A DNA stretch of 64,000 nucleotides from Methylocystis parvus OBBP (GCF_027571405.1 NZ_CP092968.1:3866001-3930000); one strand, 5' to 3'; counted from the first letter of the stretch, positions 36,124-45,387 are shown. Notes: generated by a model not told the origin, from the sequence alone. Numbers and translations are program-made.

Positions 36124-37047
36124 CTATCGAGCTTTGATGAAGCGTTCCAGTTTGCCCAGCGTTTGCAAGCCCAGTTCGACTGCGCCGAATCTTTTCGCCT
36201 CCTGGAACTCGGCCGCCGTGCTCAACACCATGCCCAGCGTCACCTTCGTCGCCCCGTCCTGATCCTCGAACGAGACCCAGGCATCGGCATGTTTCGGCCC
36301 GTTCTCGCCCCATAGCAGCGTATAGCCGATCCTCTCCTCGGGCCGGACCTCGATATAGAGATGGTGGTTCGGGAAGACCGTGCCGTCAGGCGCGATCATG
36401 TCGAACACCCATTCGCCACCCGTTCGCAGGTCGATCTTCTTCGTGCGACAGGAGAACCCGTCGGGGCCCCACCATTGCGGCAGCGTCTCGGGGTTCATCC
36501 AAGTGTCCCAGACGATGGTTCGCGGCGCCTGTATAACGCGCTGGAGCACCATGGTCCGCTCGGCGACTCCGGCGAGATTGCCCAGCCCCGCGTCGAAGCC
36601 CTGTCGATAGCCTGCCTCCATGTTCTCGGCCAGCGCGGAAAGCTGCACCGTCACGACCAGCCGGCTGCGCTCGTCCGCGCCGGAGAAATCGGCCGTCACC
36701 AGCGCCGCCGATTGCGTCACGCCCCTGGACGAGACCACTTCGTAGTTCACGCTGCGCACTGCCGGCTGTAATTCCAGCCAGCCACACTCACAGCGGATGT
36801 CAGGCTGGCCCTCGACCTTGCAGAGCGAGACTTCGCGTCCGCCCACCCCGGTATCGGCCTCCAGAAATTCCACAATGACCGAGGGCGTGGGAGCAGACCA
36901 GACCGCACGCGCGGCCGGAGTTGTCCAAGCCTGCCACAGTACCGATAAAGGAGCAGCCACGTCCCGCTCGAAGGTCAGCGTCGCAAAGCGGCCCTGCGCA
37001 TGATCGCGCGCTGCACGCGCGCCATTCGGATTCAGCTTCGGCATCAT
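36124..37047 (-). CDS. Tandem SRPBCC/AHSA1-domain protein
   Basis: A 307-residue protein with two AHSA1-like helix-grip domains: about 20-150 (FERDVAAPLSVLWQAWTTPAARAVWSAP) and about 165-300 (VIQAPRTIVWDTWMNPETLPQWWGPDGFSCRT, then GGEWVFDMIAPDGTVFPNHHLYIEV). Such proteins bind hydrophobic ligands or chaperones; the natural ligand is unknown. It overlaps by ATGA the ArsR-type regulator that precedes it, a classical ArsR/SRPBCC pair. Domain duplication within one chain is less common than single domains. Confidence 0.88.
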   Translation of the reverse strand: MMPKLNPNGARAARDHAQGRFATLTFERDVAAPLSVLWQAWTTPAARAVWSAPTPSVIVEFLEADTGVGGREVSLCKVEGQPDIRCECGWLELQPAVRSVNYEVVSSRGVTQSAALVTADFSGADERSRLVVTVQLSALAENMEAGYRQGFDAGLGNLAGVAERTMVLQRVIQAPRTIVWDTWMNPETLPQWWGPDGFSCRTKKIDLRTGGEWVFDMIAPDGTVFPNHHLYIEVRPEERIGYTLLWGENGPKHADAWVSFEDQDGATKVTLGMVLSTAAEFQEAKRFGAVELGLQTLGKLERFIKAR

Positions 37048-37385
37048 TCCCTGCGTTCCTTCATCGCCTTCATCGCAAACGCCTCCAACCGGTCGAGCCG
37101 GGCCTCCCAGATGGCCCGCTGCTCATCGAGCCATGTCCGCGCCGGTTCCAGCGCCTCGGGCACGATGGCGCAGGTGCGTACCCGCCCGTCCTTGGACGTG
37201 GCGATCAGCCCTGCCTCCTCCAGCACCGAAAGATGCCGCATCACCGTGGGCAGGCGCAGGCGCGTGGGACCAGCCAAGTCCGTCACCCGCGCAGGCCTTT
37301 CAGCGAGCCGTGTCAGGATCCGCCGACGGGTCGGATCGGCCAGGGCATGGAAGAGCTGCGAGAGTTCAGGATCATGCTTAGTCAT
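37044..37385 (-). CDS. ArsR-family transcriptional regulator
   Basis: A 113-residue winged-helix regulator: LSQLFHALADPTRRRILTRLAERPARVTDLAGPTRLRLPTVMRHLSVLEEAGLIATSKDGRVRTCAIVPEAL. There are no metal-binding cysteines, so it belongs to the metal-independent class often linked to an SRPBCC gene, whose start it overlaps by four bases. It probably represses its own operon. ATG 37385 gives the usual MTKHDPELSQLF start. Confidence 0.93.
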   Translation of the reverse strand: MTKHDPELSQLFHALADPTRRRILTRLAERPARVTDLAGPTRLRLPTVMRHLSVLEEAGLIATSKDGRVRTCAIVPEALEPARTWLDEQRAIWEARLDRLEAFAMKAMKERRE

Positions 37386-37976
37386 ACGACTAACTATCAT
37401 CCGATGCGCCGACGGCGCAAGGGAAACTTCGTCGAGTTGCTAAGTTTTACGCATCAGCGTCCGTATCGTGAGTCGAACTCTGCGCGATAGACAGGCTCGA
37501 CGGCGTTCGACATCTTTCATCCAGAAGGATGGATGAACGCTGGGCCGAATGGGTGAAGCAGACCAAAAACAGGCTGGGCCTTCATGCTGCGCCAGATCGG
37601 CTTCGATTTCGCGGCGAAGGCAAATGGCGGGCAGAGCGGCGTCCGGCGCGCGGGAGCGGGTCGGATCGCAGCCTTGCCCTATCCAAAACCAAACTCTGGA
37701 ACGAAGCCGCGTCCACTCACGTCAAGCTTGCAGAAAACTCGTGGGGCTATTGGCGGTGATTGAGCCGCTATTTCACAAAATATCGCGCCATCGGCGGCAA
37801 ATGGCGGAAGAGGTGTCAGCCCAGCTAGGGTCCAGCTGGACCCAGCCTAGTGTGATAATGCGCTGATTTGCAAAAACTTTCAATGAGCCTGTCGTCCAGC
37901 CCAATCCATTGCCATCCCCCTACAGCCGAAATAATATGTGGGTAAGAATGTGGGGTGGTTGAGTTAGGCGGAACGT
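37386..37976. other. Region upstream of the integrase fragment
   Basis: No supported gene. It holds a perfect 16-bp palindrome at 37828-37843 and, near 37935-37962, two short GTGGG-containing repeats (TGTGGGTAAG, ATGTGGGGTGG), a pattern often seen upstream of P4-type integrase genes and probably arm-type sites. No tRNA 3' end is visible here. Confidence 0.5.
37828..37843. repeat. Perfect 16-bp palindrome
   Basis: GGGTCCAGCTGGACCC, with outer CTAG copies at 37825-37828 and 37847-37850 that extend it imperfectly. It lies about 130 bases before the integrase start; it could be an excision or regulator site. Confidence 0.6.
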
Positions 37977-38370
37977 ATGGCGAAGGAAGGTAAGCACCCG
38001 GAAAAGGCGCTGACCGCCATCAAGATTCGTAACCTAAGCAAAGCCGGGCGATACGCCGACGGGAACGGTCTTTACCTCGTAGTCGATCCGTCGGGCGCGA
38101 AGCGTTGGTTGCTCAGAACGGTGGTGCAGGGTCGCCGACGCGATATCGGGCTCGGCGGGCTTTCTTTGGTTTCGCTCGCAGAGGCGCGTGAGAAAGCACT
38201 CAGCTACCGAAAGCTGGCGCGAGAAGGCGGCAATCCCCTCGCTGAGAAGCGGCGCGACGCCGTCGTAATCCCTACCTTTGCCGAAGCTGCCCAACATGTT
38301 TTTGACGAGCATCAACCCAGTTGGAAGAACGGGAAGCACGCAGCCCAATGGATGAACACGCTGCGCCAGT
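37977..38370 (+). pseudogene. P4-type tyrosine integrase, truncated (N-terminal arm-binding domain only)
   Basis: The first about 130 codons match tyrosine recombinases of the P4/DUF4102 group: LTAIKIRNLSKAGRYADGNGLYLVVDPSGAKRWLLRTVVQGRRRDIGLGGLSLVSLAEAREKALSYRKLAREGGNP is the arm-binding domain, and PTFAEAAQHVFDEHQPSWKNGKHAAQWMNTL begins the core-binding domain. The catalytic domain with its Arg, His and Tyr is missing; after about 38370 the frame runs through unrelated sequence to a stop at 38669. The gene cannot be an active integrase. It marks an old integrative element in this accessory zone. Confidence 0.85.
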
Positions 38371-38603
38371 ATGCGGCAAAGCGGGAGCTCCCGCGCATTA
38401 TCGGAGCGACGAGAGCGAGCCATCCAATCGCCTTGCCCCAGCCTGCCGAGGACAGGTTTATGTTCGCGACGGGCGTTGAGTGCAGTTATCCGACTCTCGA
38501 AGGCGGGCGTTGGCGCGCCCTTCAGAGCCTTCGGCCTGTCTTGCGCCTCAGTCCTCGCCGCCTCGCGCCGGTTACTACTATTTCAAATTCGATGGACACC
38601 ATG

Positions 38604-38632
38604 TTGACAGACTGGAGCCACACCACAATAGT
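38604..38632 (+). promoter_or_regulatory. Sigma70-type promoter candidate for the His/Gly-rich protein
   Basis: TTGACA at 38604-38609 and AATAGT at 38627-38632 with exactly 17 bases between. It is 33 bases upstream of the ATG at 38666. Confidence 0.55.
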
Positions 38633-38665
38633 GGCAAGGGGTTGCTGGTATAGAGGGGGGCGTCG

Positions 38666-39052
38666 ATGAGTAAGGTTGATCCGACTGCTTCTGGCGTGGA
38701 AATGAAGTGCGCAGATCGGAGAACTTCTTTCTTACGAAGGGCGCTTGTGCTGACTTTGATCGCCGCGCCAACCGCTCTGTTTGAACCACAACCCGCTGCG
38801 GCCCAATTCGGTGGCATTCTCGGGCTCGTCCTTAGTAGCATGGCGCGGGGCCACCGTTACCATTCCTATTCCTACAGGCATGCGAGCCATGGTGGCGGCC
38901 ATCGTCATCACATCTCCCACGGGCGCACGCGCGTCGCGCATCATCACGGACATGGCGGCGGTCATCATGCGGAAAGGGGAGGCCGTGTCGCCCGCGGCGG
39001 CGGGGGTGGCGGCGGCGGGGGTGGCGGCGGTATGGGCAGCGGAGGTTACTGA
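38666..39052 (+). CDS. Small exported His/Gly-rich protein
   Basis: A 128-residue protein. A hydrophobic segment (about 26-46: ALVLTLIAAPTALFEPQPAAAQ) is a signal peptide. The mature part has HRYHSYSYRHASHGGGHRHH, HHHGHGGGHHAERGG and a long Gly tail ending GGMGSGGY. The histidine content suggests metal binding, such as nickel, copper or zinc, but this is inference. An in-frame ATG at 38702 (MKCADRRTSF) is an alternative start. It lies between the broken integrase and the convergent kinase operon. Confidence 0.65.
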   Translation: MSKVDPTASGVEMKCADRRTSFLRRALVLTLIAAPTALFEPQPAAAQFGGILGLVLSSMARGHRYHSYSYRHASHGGGHRHHISHGRTRVAHHHGHGGGHHAERGGRVARGGGGGGGGGGGGMGSGGY

Positions 39053-39066
39053 TTAGAGGCGCGGGC

Positions 39067-40794
39067 CTATCTTTTCCCACGCTTCTGTTTCATCGCCTCG
39101 AGCGCCGAGGATGCTTCAGGCAATTCCTGCAGCGCAGCCTTGGTGTAAAGCTCCTCCGCCTTAGCGGTGTCGCGCGGCAAGGATCCGACGCCGTTCTCGT
39201 AGGCACGTCCCAGCCAATAGTTCGCCCGCTTATTGTTTTGCCCCGCGGCCTTCTGCAGCCACCGCACCATTTCTGCGTAGTCTTTCTTCCGCTCCGGCGT
39301 GATGCCGTCGCGATACATTAGGCCAAGAGAAACCTGGGCATCTGCGTAATTTCCCTTATCCGCTGCCCGTTTCAGCCAGGAGTATGCGGCATCGAAATCC
39401 TGATGCGACCCTGACTTCAAATATAACGTGCCAAGATAAAACTGAGCCTCACGATCGCCTTCCTCGGCAAGCTTTTGCGACAACGCGAACGCGTTGTCCC
39501 ATCGGTCGCGATCTTTCATCGCAAGCCGTAATTCGTCAATTTTACCGGAGGGAGGCGCAGCTATCTCGCTCGGTTTGACACGGCGCCCATTGCAGCCGGG
39601 ATCGTTGGGGGACGGGAACAACGAACTCGAGCAGTCTCGATGCGCTGGGGTCGCTTCCTGGATATTGGCTACAACCTGCTTTTCCCAGGAAACCACGTGT
39701 AAATCTTGTTGCTGCTTCTCGCTTACGGTCGTCTGCCTCGCTGGGGAGTTGATCGCCAGATAAGCGGTGGCGGCGAACGCCGCGGCAGCCACGCCGTATG
39801 TCGCGCCCTGCGTGATGGGATGTGCGTTGCGGAATCGGCGAGAAAGCGTCGCCGCCCGGCTCTTCGCCAACGCCAAAGCTTTGGTGGGGAAGTCTGGTTC
39901 CTTTTTCAAATCCCTTTCAGAGGTGGCGTCCTGCAGGAGATGCGCCGCGCTCTTGACGATGTTGGAGGCGTCGAGCCGCAGCGCCGTCGCCCCCAGCGCA
40001 TCGCTGAAGGCTCGCATATTTTGAAATCGTTGTTCCGGACGCTTGGAGAGCGCCATCATGATCGCCGCTTCCGCCTCCGGCGTGACTCCGGCAATGCGCG
40101 GAACGAGCGCGGGGGCCTCTTTATTGATTTGCGCTTGCGTGACGTCATACTCGGTCGTCCCGGCGAAAGGGGGCGAGCCGGCGAGCATTTCGTAAAGAAC
40201 GATTGCGAGGGAATATTGATCGGTTCGTTCGTCTCCTTCGCCGCCCCGGCACTGCTCCGGAGACATGTAAAGCGGCGTTCCGACAGCGGTTCCGGCCCGC
40301 GTCATTCTCACGCTGCCGCGCACCCGCGCGATGCCGAAATCCATGATCTTCACGCGTCCGTCGTCCCCGATCATCAGGTTGGACGGCTTTATGTCGCGAT
40401 GGATGACGCCCATTTGATGCGCGTAGGCCAATCCATCGGCGGCCTGCGTGACTATCGCCAGACTTTCTTTCACGGGGAGTGGCCTGCCGCGCTCGCGCAA
40501 GACGTCATCTAGCGGTCGGCCATGCACCAGCTCCATCACGATGAAGAGATTCGAGCCGTCGAGCACGGGCGCGTAGAGCGTGGTGATATTTGGATGGTTG
40601 AGTCGCGCGAGGCTCGTCGCCTCCGCCTTGAAACGCGCGACGAAGTCGGGCTCCTGTGTGAGCTCGGCGCGCAACGACTTAATCGCCACTTCACGCTCAA
40701 GAAAAGTGTCGACAGCGCGGTGGACCTTGCCCATCGCGCCCGCGCCAACAAGGCCGATAACCTTGTAATGTCCAATCATTTGAGGGTCGCTCAT
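39067..40794 (-). CDS. Membrane-anchored Ser/Thr protein kinase with Sel1 repeats
   Basis: A 575-residue protein. The kinase domain (about 1-285) is complete: G-loop VGAGAMGKV, Lys39 in VAIK, HRDIKPSN with Asp134, DFG at 152-154 and GTPLYMSPEQ. A transmembrane helix lies at about 331-349. The extracytoplasmic part has several Sel1-like repeats (about 445-565: GDREAQFYLGTLYLKSGS, ADAQVSLGLMYRDGI, NYWLGRAYENGVG). It is the third gene of an operon and its start overlaps the PP2C stop (ATGA). Likely substrate is the FHA protein in the same operon, by analogy with kinase/FHA pairs. Confidence 0.92.
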   Translation of the reverse strand: MSDPQMIGHYKVIGLVGAGAMGKVHRAVDTFLEREVAIKSLRAELTQEPDFVARFKAEATSLARLNHPNITTLYAPVLDGSNLFIVMELVHGRPLDDVLRERGRPLPVKESLAIVTQAADGLAYAHQMGVIHRDIKPSNLMIGDDGRVKIMDFGIARVRGSVRMTRAGTAVGTPLYMSPEQCRGGEGDERTDQYSLAIVLYEMLAGSPPFAGTTEYDVTQAQINKEAPALVPRIAGVTPEAEAAIMMALSKRPEQRFQNMRAFSDALGATALRLDASNIVKSAAHLLQDATSERDLKKEPDFPTKALALAKSRAATLSRRFRNAHPITQGATYGVAAAAFAATAYLAINSPARQTTVSEKQQQDLHVVSWEKQVVANIQEATPAHRDCSSSLFPSPNDPGCNGRRVKPSEIAAPPSGKIDELRLAMKDRDRWDNAFALSQKLAEEGDREAQFYLGTLYLKSGSHQDFDAAYSWLKRAADKGNYADAQVSLGLMYRDGITPERKKDYAEMVRWLQKAAGQNNKRANYWLGRAYENGVGSLPRDTAKAEELYTKAALQELPEASSALEAMKQKRGKR

Positions 40795-41675
40795 GACTTG
40801 CCCCCGGCTCCAATGACGATCGTTGCGGTCGGCGGCGGCTCTGCAAGACCGGCGACGCTGATGCGCCTCGTGGCGGCCTGCGCCTGGGGCGCGGCGGCGT
40901 CATTCTCGATGACAAAGACACCCACCGAAATATTGTCGTAGCCGCCGCCGGCGCGCGCGGCGTCAACCAAACGCTGGCAGGCCTCCGCTGGAGCAAATTT
41001 GGCGACAATCGAGGTGATTTTCTCGTCTGCGACCAAACCATGCAAGCCGTCTGAACAGAGCACGACAACGTCGCCGACACGCAGCGGCAAACCTTCTTCC
41101 CAGACAGTCGGCTCGATTTCATCGCGCGTGCCCAGCGCCTGCAAAATGACGTTGCTTCCGGGACCCGTTCCGGCTTCCCCCGCCTCCATGAGCCCGTCAC
41201 GCACCATTTGGGCGTGCAGCGTCTGGTCGTCGGAAAGCTGCGTGAGATGGTTGTCCCGCAAGATATAGGCTCGGGTGTCCCCGACATGCCCGAGCCACAA
41301 GCTCCCGTCTCGTACGCCGAGGACGGTGCATGTCGTCCCCATACCGGCGCACTCGGGATGAGCCGCGGCATGCTCCAGGATCGCCCGGTTGGCGGCCTCC
41401 AGCGCGGCGCTCAACACTTGCGGGGGCGGCGCGTCCATCGAATAGAAGACCCGCCAGATCACCTCCACCGCCAGAGCGCTAGCGATTTCTCCGGCGGCAT
41501 GACCGCCCATGCCGTCGGCGACGAGGGCCAACGCACCAAATTTCGCGTCTGGCGCGGCCGGGGGCGGCATGACGAATACGACGGAGTCTTCGTTCAAGCA
41601 GCGCACGCAGCCGACATCGGTTTTCATCGCGCCGGCGACGCGCAACGACGACTTGAAGGTCTCCACTCCCCCCAT
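40791..41675 (-). CDS. PP2C-family Ser/Thr protein phosphatase
   Basis: A 294-residue PPM phosphatase with motifs RCLNEDS (Asp30), VADGMGGHAAGEIAS (Asp54), GMGTTCT, HVGDTRAY, LCSDGLHGLV and GGYDNISV, so the metal-binding aspartates are present. It likely dephosphorylates the kinase and the FHA protein from the same operon. The C-terminal tail (about 250-294) is Ala/Pro-rich and without obvious domains. There is no transmembrane helix, so it acts in the cytoplasm. It starts 12 bases after the FHA-protease stop and overlaps the kinase gene by four bases. Confidence 0.93.
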   Translation of the reverse strand: MGGVETFKSSLRVAGAMKTDVGCVRCLNEDSVVFVMPPPAAPDAKFGALALVADGMGGHAAGEIASALAVEVIWRVFYSMDAPPPQVLSAALEAANRAILEHAAAHPECAGMGTTCTVLGVRDGSLWLGHVGDTRAYILRDNHLTQLSDDQTLHAQMVRDGLMEAGEAGTGPGSNVILQALGTRDEIEPTVWEEGLPLRVGDVVVLCSDGLHGLVADEKITSIVAKFAPAEACQRLVDAARAGGGYDNISVGVFVIENDAAAPQAQAATRRISVAGLAEPPPTATIVIGAGGKS

Positions 41676-41687
41676 TGTCTGCTCTGA

Positions 41688-43502
41688 CTATTGCTTCTGT
41701 GCTTGCAGCAATTCCAGACCATATTTGATCGGCACGGCCATGGACACCGCCGCGCCGCCGCTCTGCCGCCCGTAAGTGAAGAGGCCAATGACCTTGCCGG
41801 CGGAGTTGAAGACAGGGCCGCCGCTGTTGCCGGCGCCAGTTGTATTGATGCCAAGCTGGATGGCGTCGCCAATGTCGCTGGCGAATGTGCCGCCCTCTGT
41901 TTCTCTGACGCCTGTCGCCAGCTTGGAAACGATGCCTTCCGTAACAGTCGCCTCCGTTAAGACGTCCGTGACCGTGCGGATGCGGCCGGCCTCTTCCGTG
42001 TTGCGGATGATCTTGTTTTCGACGGAGATGGCGGGGTAGCCAAGAACCACCACGCTTTCCCCGATCGACACCGCGCCGTCCGTCGCAAGATCCGTCTTGG
42101 TCAATGTTTGCGGCGAGTTAATCTTGATTAGGGCCGCGTCGGAATCGGGCGAGGAACGCACGAGTTCGCCATTAAGCGCCAGACGGCTGCCATGGAACTG
42201 GACTTCAAGAACATCGTCGCGGCCGACAAAATACCCCTTATTATTTGTCGTCAGGTCCGGCGCATTGCCAGCGATCTCCGTCGGAATATCCGAACGAAAA
42301 ATATAGCCGCCCGATTCCGGAACCCAGTCATAGACCTTTGAATATTCTGAACTGGTAACATTGAAGACACGCTCCGCTTTCAGCGCTATCTTCCTGTTCT
42401 TTTTCGGCGGCGGAACATAGTCGTACAACACGCCGACATCGTCGCCATGCGAACCGTAGCGAACGAGCCACGGCGCAGCGACATGCTTGTTTGTGAGGAT
42501 GTAGCCCTGCTCGCTGACGACGAAACCGCTGCCACTTCCTTCGCCCCCTACCTTGAAATTCGTCACGCCCTCGTCTTCGAGCGTCAACCAGCGCACAATG
42601 CCGAGATTACCCGGCAACCGAACATAAGCGGGCAAAAGCTTGCCGTCGACGAGCACAGTCTTGTGCTGCAACGGCTTCCCGGTTTGCTTGTCGTAGAGAC
42701 GCCAGAGCCTTCTGATCTCTACGGTTGCGTTGGCGTATTTATTGTAGATGTCTATCGGCCGCATGCCGATCTTGCGATTGACGTCTTCTGGGATCTGCGA
42801 CAGCCGCTCGTCCGTTTCGCGCTGCGCGACGCGGGTCTCTTCAGCCTTCTCCTGAATATCGTAACGCTGCTTCCAGAACAGGGCGGCTCCTCCAATAAGG
42901 AAAAATGCGACGACCGCCGCGATTACGCCCGTCAACGTGCGATTGGCCTTGCCTCGCTCCTCGCCGATTAGCCTCTGCACGGTCTCCTGTCCGACGCCGA
43001 GCTTTTGCGGGCCGGACGAGCCGCCGGTCGCGGCCGTCTCGGCGTTAGTTGCCGCTGCGTTGAGGGCGGTTGAAGCGGCGTTCTCAGCGGCTTCGATCAC
43101 CCGCGTAGCGGCGGCGTCGACGGTGCCGATGACTTTCGTGCGCGCCGCGAAATTGACTGGACGCGGTTGAATGTCGAAGGCGAAAGCAGGGCCTTTCTGA
43201 CCGAGTTCAATTTTATCTTCCGGGAGGATCTCAACTTCCGCGGAGAGGCGCTCGCCATTGAGGAACGTGCCGTTGCTGCTACCTGCGTCTGAAAGCTTGA
43301 ACTTCAGATCGTCGCCCTCGCCTTGGATTCGGATGACGGCGTGCTTTCGAGAGACGACGCTATCACCACCGGGATCGAAGGCGATTTCGGAGGCCGGATC
43401 TCGGCCGATCGTAAATTCGCGGCGGTCTCCTACCGACAACTGTTCTATCTGATTGGCCTTCGTGCCGGACAAATGTCGAATGATAATACGTTCGATCGCC
43501 AT
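41688..43502 (-). CDS. FHA-domain, membrane-anchored trypsin-like serine protease
   Basis: A 604-residue protein with an unusual fusion. The N-terminal FHA domain (about 1-112) has the phosphopeptide-binding residues (TIGRDPASEI, SRKHAVI, SSNGTFLNG). A helix-rich linker follows, then one transmembrane segment at about 191-209. The C-terminal trypsin-like domain (about 315-600) has the triad His340 in TNKHV, Asp455 in PDSDAAL and Ser560 in GNSGGP, like HtrA/DegP but without a PDZ domain. The FHA side should be cytoplasmic and the protease outside. The ATG at 43502 follows a GGGG site. It is first in the operon with phosphatase and kinase. Confidence 0.88.
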   Translation of the reverse strand: MAIERIIIRHLSGTKANQIEQLSVGDRREFTIGRDPASEIAFDPGGDSVVSRKHAVIRIQGEGDDLKFKLSDAGSSNGTFLNGERLSAEVEILPEDKIELGQKGPAFAFDIQPRPVNFAARTKVIGTVDAAATRVIEAAENAASTALNAAATNAETAATGGSSGPQKLGVGQETVQRLIGEERGKANRTLTGVIAAVVAFFLIGGAALFWKQRYDIQEKAEETRVAQRETDERLSQIPEDVNRKIGMRPIDIYNKYANATVEIRRLWRLYDKQTGKPLQHKTVLVDGKLLPAYVRLPGNLGIVRWLTLEDEGVTNFKVGGEGSGSGFVVSEQGYILTNKHVAAPWLVRYGSHGDDVGVLYDYVPPPKKNRKIALKAERVFNVTSSEYSKVYDWVPESGGYIFRSDIPTEIAGNAPDLTTNNKGYFVGRDDVLEVQFHGSRLALNGELVRSSPDSDAALIKINSPQTLTKTDLATDGAVSIGESVVVLGYPAISVENKIIRNTEEAGRIRTVTDVLTEATVTEGIVSKLATGVRETEGGTFASDIGDAIQLGINTTGAGNSGGPVFNSAGKVIGLFTYGRQSGGAAVSMAVPIKYGLELLQAQKQ

Positions 43503-44050
43503 ACCCCTGCCCCCGCAAACGCGACTACTGGACCCCACATAAACGCATTTGCAATGATGTGGCTCCGCCTCTGCCGCAGAATAGACGCTTTTTCGCCACA
43601 TTGACAACAGCGTTTTTCTGTGAAGTCCTTCGCTGGCGCTTTGGCATGGTAAAAGTTGCGCAGCGGCCGGGGAGCACGCCACTTGCGTCGTCACTTTGTA
43701 TGCTCTCAGTACAGCGTTACAGGAGCTTGGACGGCGCTCCTGCCTCGTGGCGGCGCTGCGACGTGGGATGAGGACATGAGCCGAAAAAGATCACGCTGAT
43801 TAGTGACGCAAAAAGTGGCGGCAGGCCGTAGGGCAAGAGGCATCGGCCTCCCATCGCGTTGGGGCCAATTTTGCGGCGCCTTGGGTTGCTTGGTTCCAAG
43901 GCGTGTCGTCTCGTCGATTTCACCGACCGCGTTGTCCAAGGTCAGAGCCAGCGTAGCTTCGTCGCGCCCCACTCAGATCGCGCTCGGTCGTCGCCATCCT
44001 CTGACACGGGGGATCTCCGCTCAACGACTTGAGCCGCGCTCCGGGGTCGC
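43503..44050. other. Region between the signalling operon and the TonB receptor pseudogene
   Basis: No supported gene. It should contain the leftward operon promoter. Open frames on the plus strand from about 43803 flow into the pseudogene but carry no recognised motif. Confidence 0.4.
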
Positions 44051-45387
44051 GTGTGGACTTGGCGCCTCGCCTCGATTCTCACTTTGGGGGCGCCGGCGCT
44101 GGCCTTCGCCGAGGAGCTTAGGAGAATGGACAGAAGGAGAGCTCCCGGCAGGAGCGACACGCTCGCCATATCGAAGAACGCAAAAGGCAGAGGTGCCAGT
44201 CCGATCGAACGGGCCGCCGCCGCGCCACGGCCGACCCGGCGAGAGCCGCTGTCCGATGCCCGCCAGGCGCCGCGAGCGCAGATGCTCGGGCGCGTGCCCG
44301 CCGCCAATACCGGTTATTCGCCGGGCTTTGTCATGCGTGAATTTCCCTCGGGCGTTGCGCTTTTCTAAGGACGCCGGCCATGGCTTCACGGCGCCCGACG
44401 TCGCCCTCCGACAGTCGATCACGTTGAGTTCTATAAAGGCCCCTCCGCCATGCTGTTCGGCAAAGCGCTCGCGGCTACGGCGTTGTGGCGAACTACATCC
44501 GCAAGGTGCCGACGCAGGAGACCTTCGGCCATATAGGCGTGACCTCCGGCTCCTTTGAGCCTTAACCGCGTCACGCTCTCAATGCACCCCTAAACCACGA
44601 CAACAATCTATTCTTTCGAATGACAGGGGCCGCGCAGACGACCGGCAGCTTCGTGAATTTCGTGCGTTCGCAGAGCTTTGATATCGCGCCGATGGTAAGC
44701 TATACGGCGGACAATGGCGACCGCATCGATTTGCGCGCCAAACACAATGGCCGCGAGAGGCAATACGAAGTTTGTCCGCATCCTCATCGGCGGCCGCTAC
44801 GACGTGCCGGCGCAGCGCGAGCGCGTCTTCGATCCCTTCGGCTCCCTCGCGGGGGAACCGACGGCCAGCCTGAGCAAGGGGACGCAGGGCTATTTCAATC
44901 CGCGCGGGAATCCTCTTCCGGCACGACGACCTCCATGAGCTTTTTTTCGCTTACGGCCAGTCGCTCATCCCCAATACCGGCGTGCGGCTGTAAGATGGTG
45001 AGGCGCCGCCGGCGCAGCAGAACACGCAATATGAAGTCGGGGCCAGGCGGCGCTTTCTCGATAACAAGATGACCTTCGAGCTCGGGCTCTTCGACATCAC
45101 CCGCGTCATCGAGGTCAATCTCTCCGACGAGCCGCTGCCCAATCTCAAGGTGAACACGACGGCGACCTTTCTTCACGCCGTCGTCTCGAAGGACAACAAC
45201 ATTCCCTCGCAGGCCGGCAGCGACCTCCTCGGCGCGCTGCGCCGCGTCGTCAATTTATTGCAGTTTTGACAGCTATGATCTGAAAGGGCTGGAATTGGGC
45301 GTAAGCTATTATTACGCCAGCAACGCCGAGGCGACGTTACCTAACACGCCGGGCTTCACCCTCGGGTTTCTTCAGGAACCGGCGTAA
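44051..45387 (+). pseudogene. TonB-dependent (siderophore-type) receptor, degraded
   Basis: Pieces of one receptor lie in order but in changing frames. A signal-like segment RLASILTLGAPALAFAEE lies near 44060. TGYSPGFVMREFPSG is near 44320 and the plug motif VEFYKGPSAMLFG near 44430-44460. Then RGYGVVANYIRKVP and TFGHIGVTSGSFEP (44470-44565), barrel pieces SFVNFVRSQSFDIAPMVSYT (44650-44710), a RRFLDNKMTFELGLFDITRVIE piece (45045-45110), NLKVNTTATFLHAVVSKDNN, and SYDLKGLELGVSYYYASNAEATLPNTPGFTLGF (45270-45375). At least five frame changes, an internal stop and the lack of the C-terminal strand show that it is dead. Confidence 0.85.
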
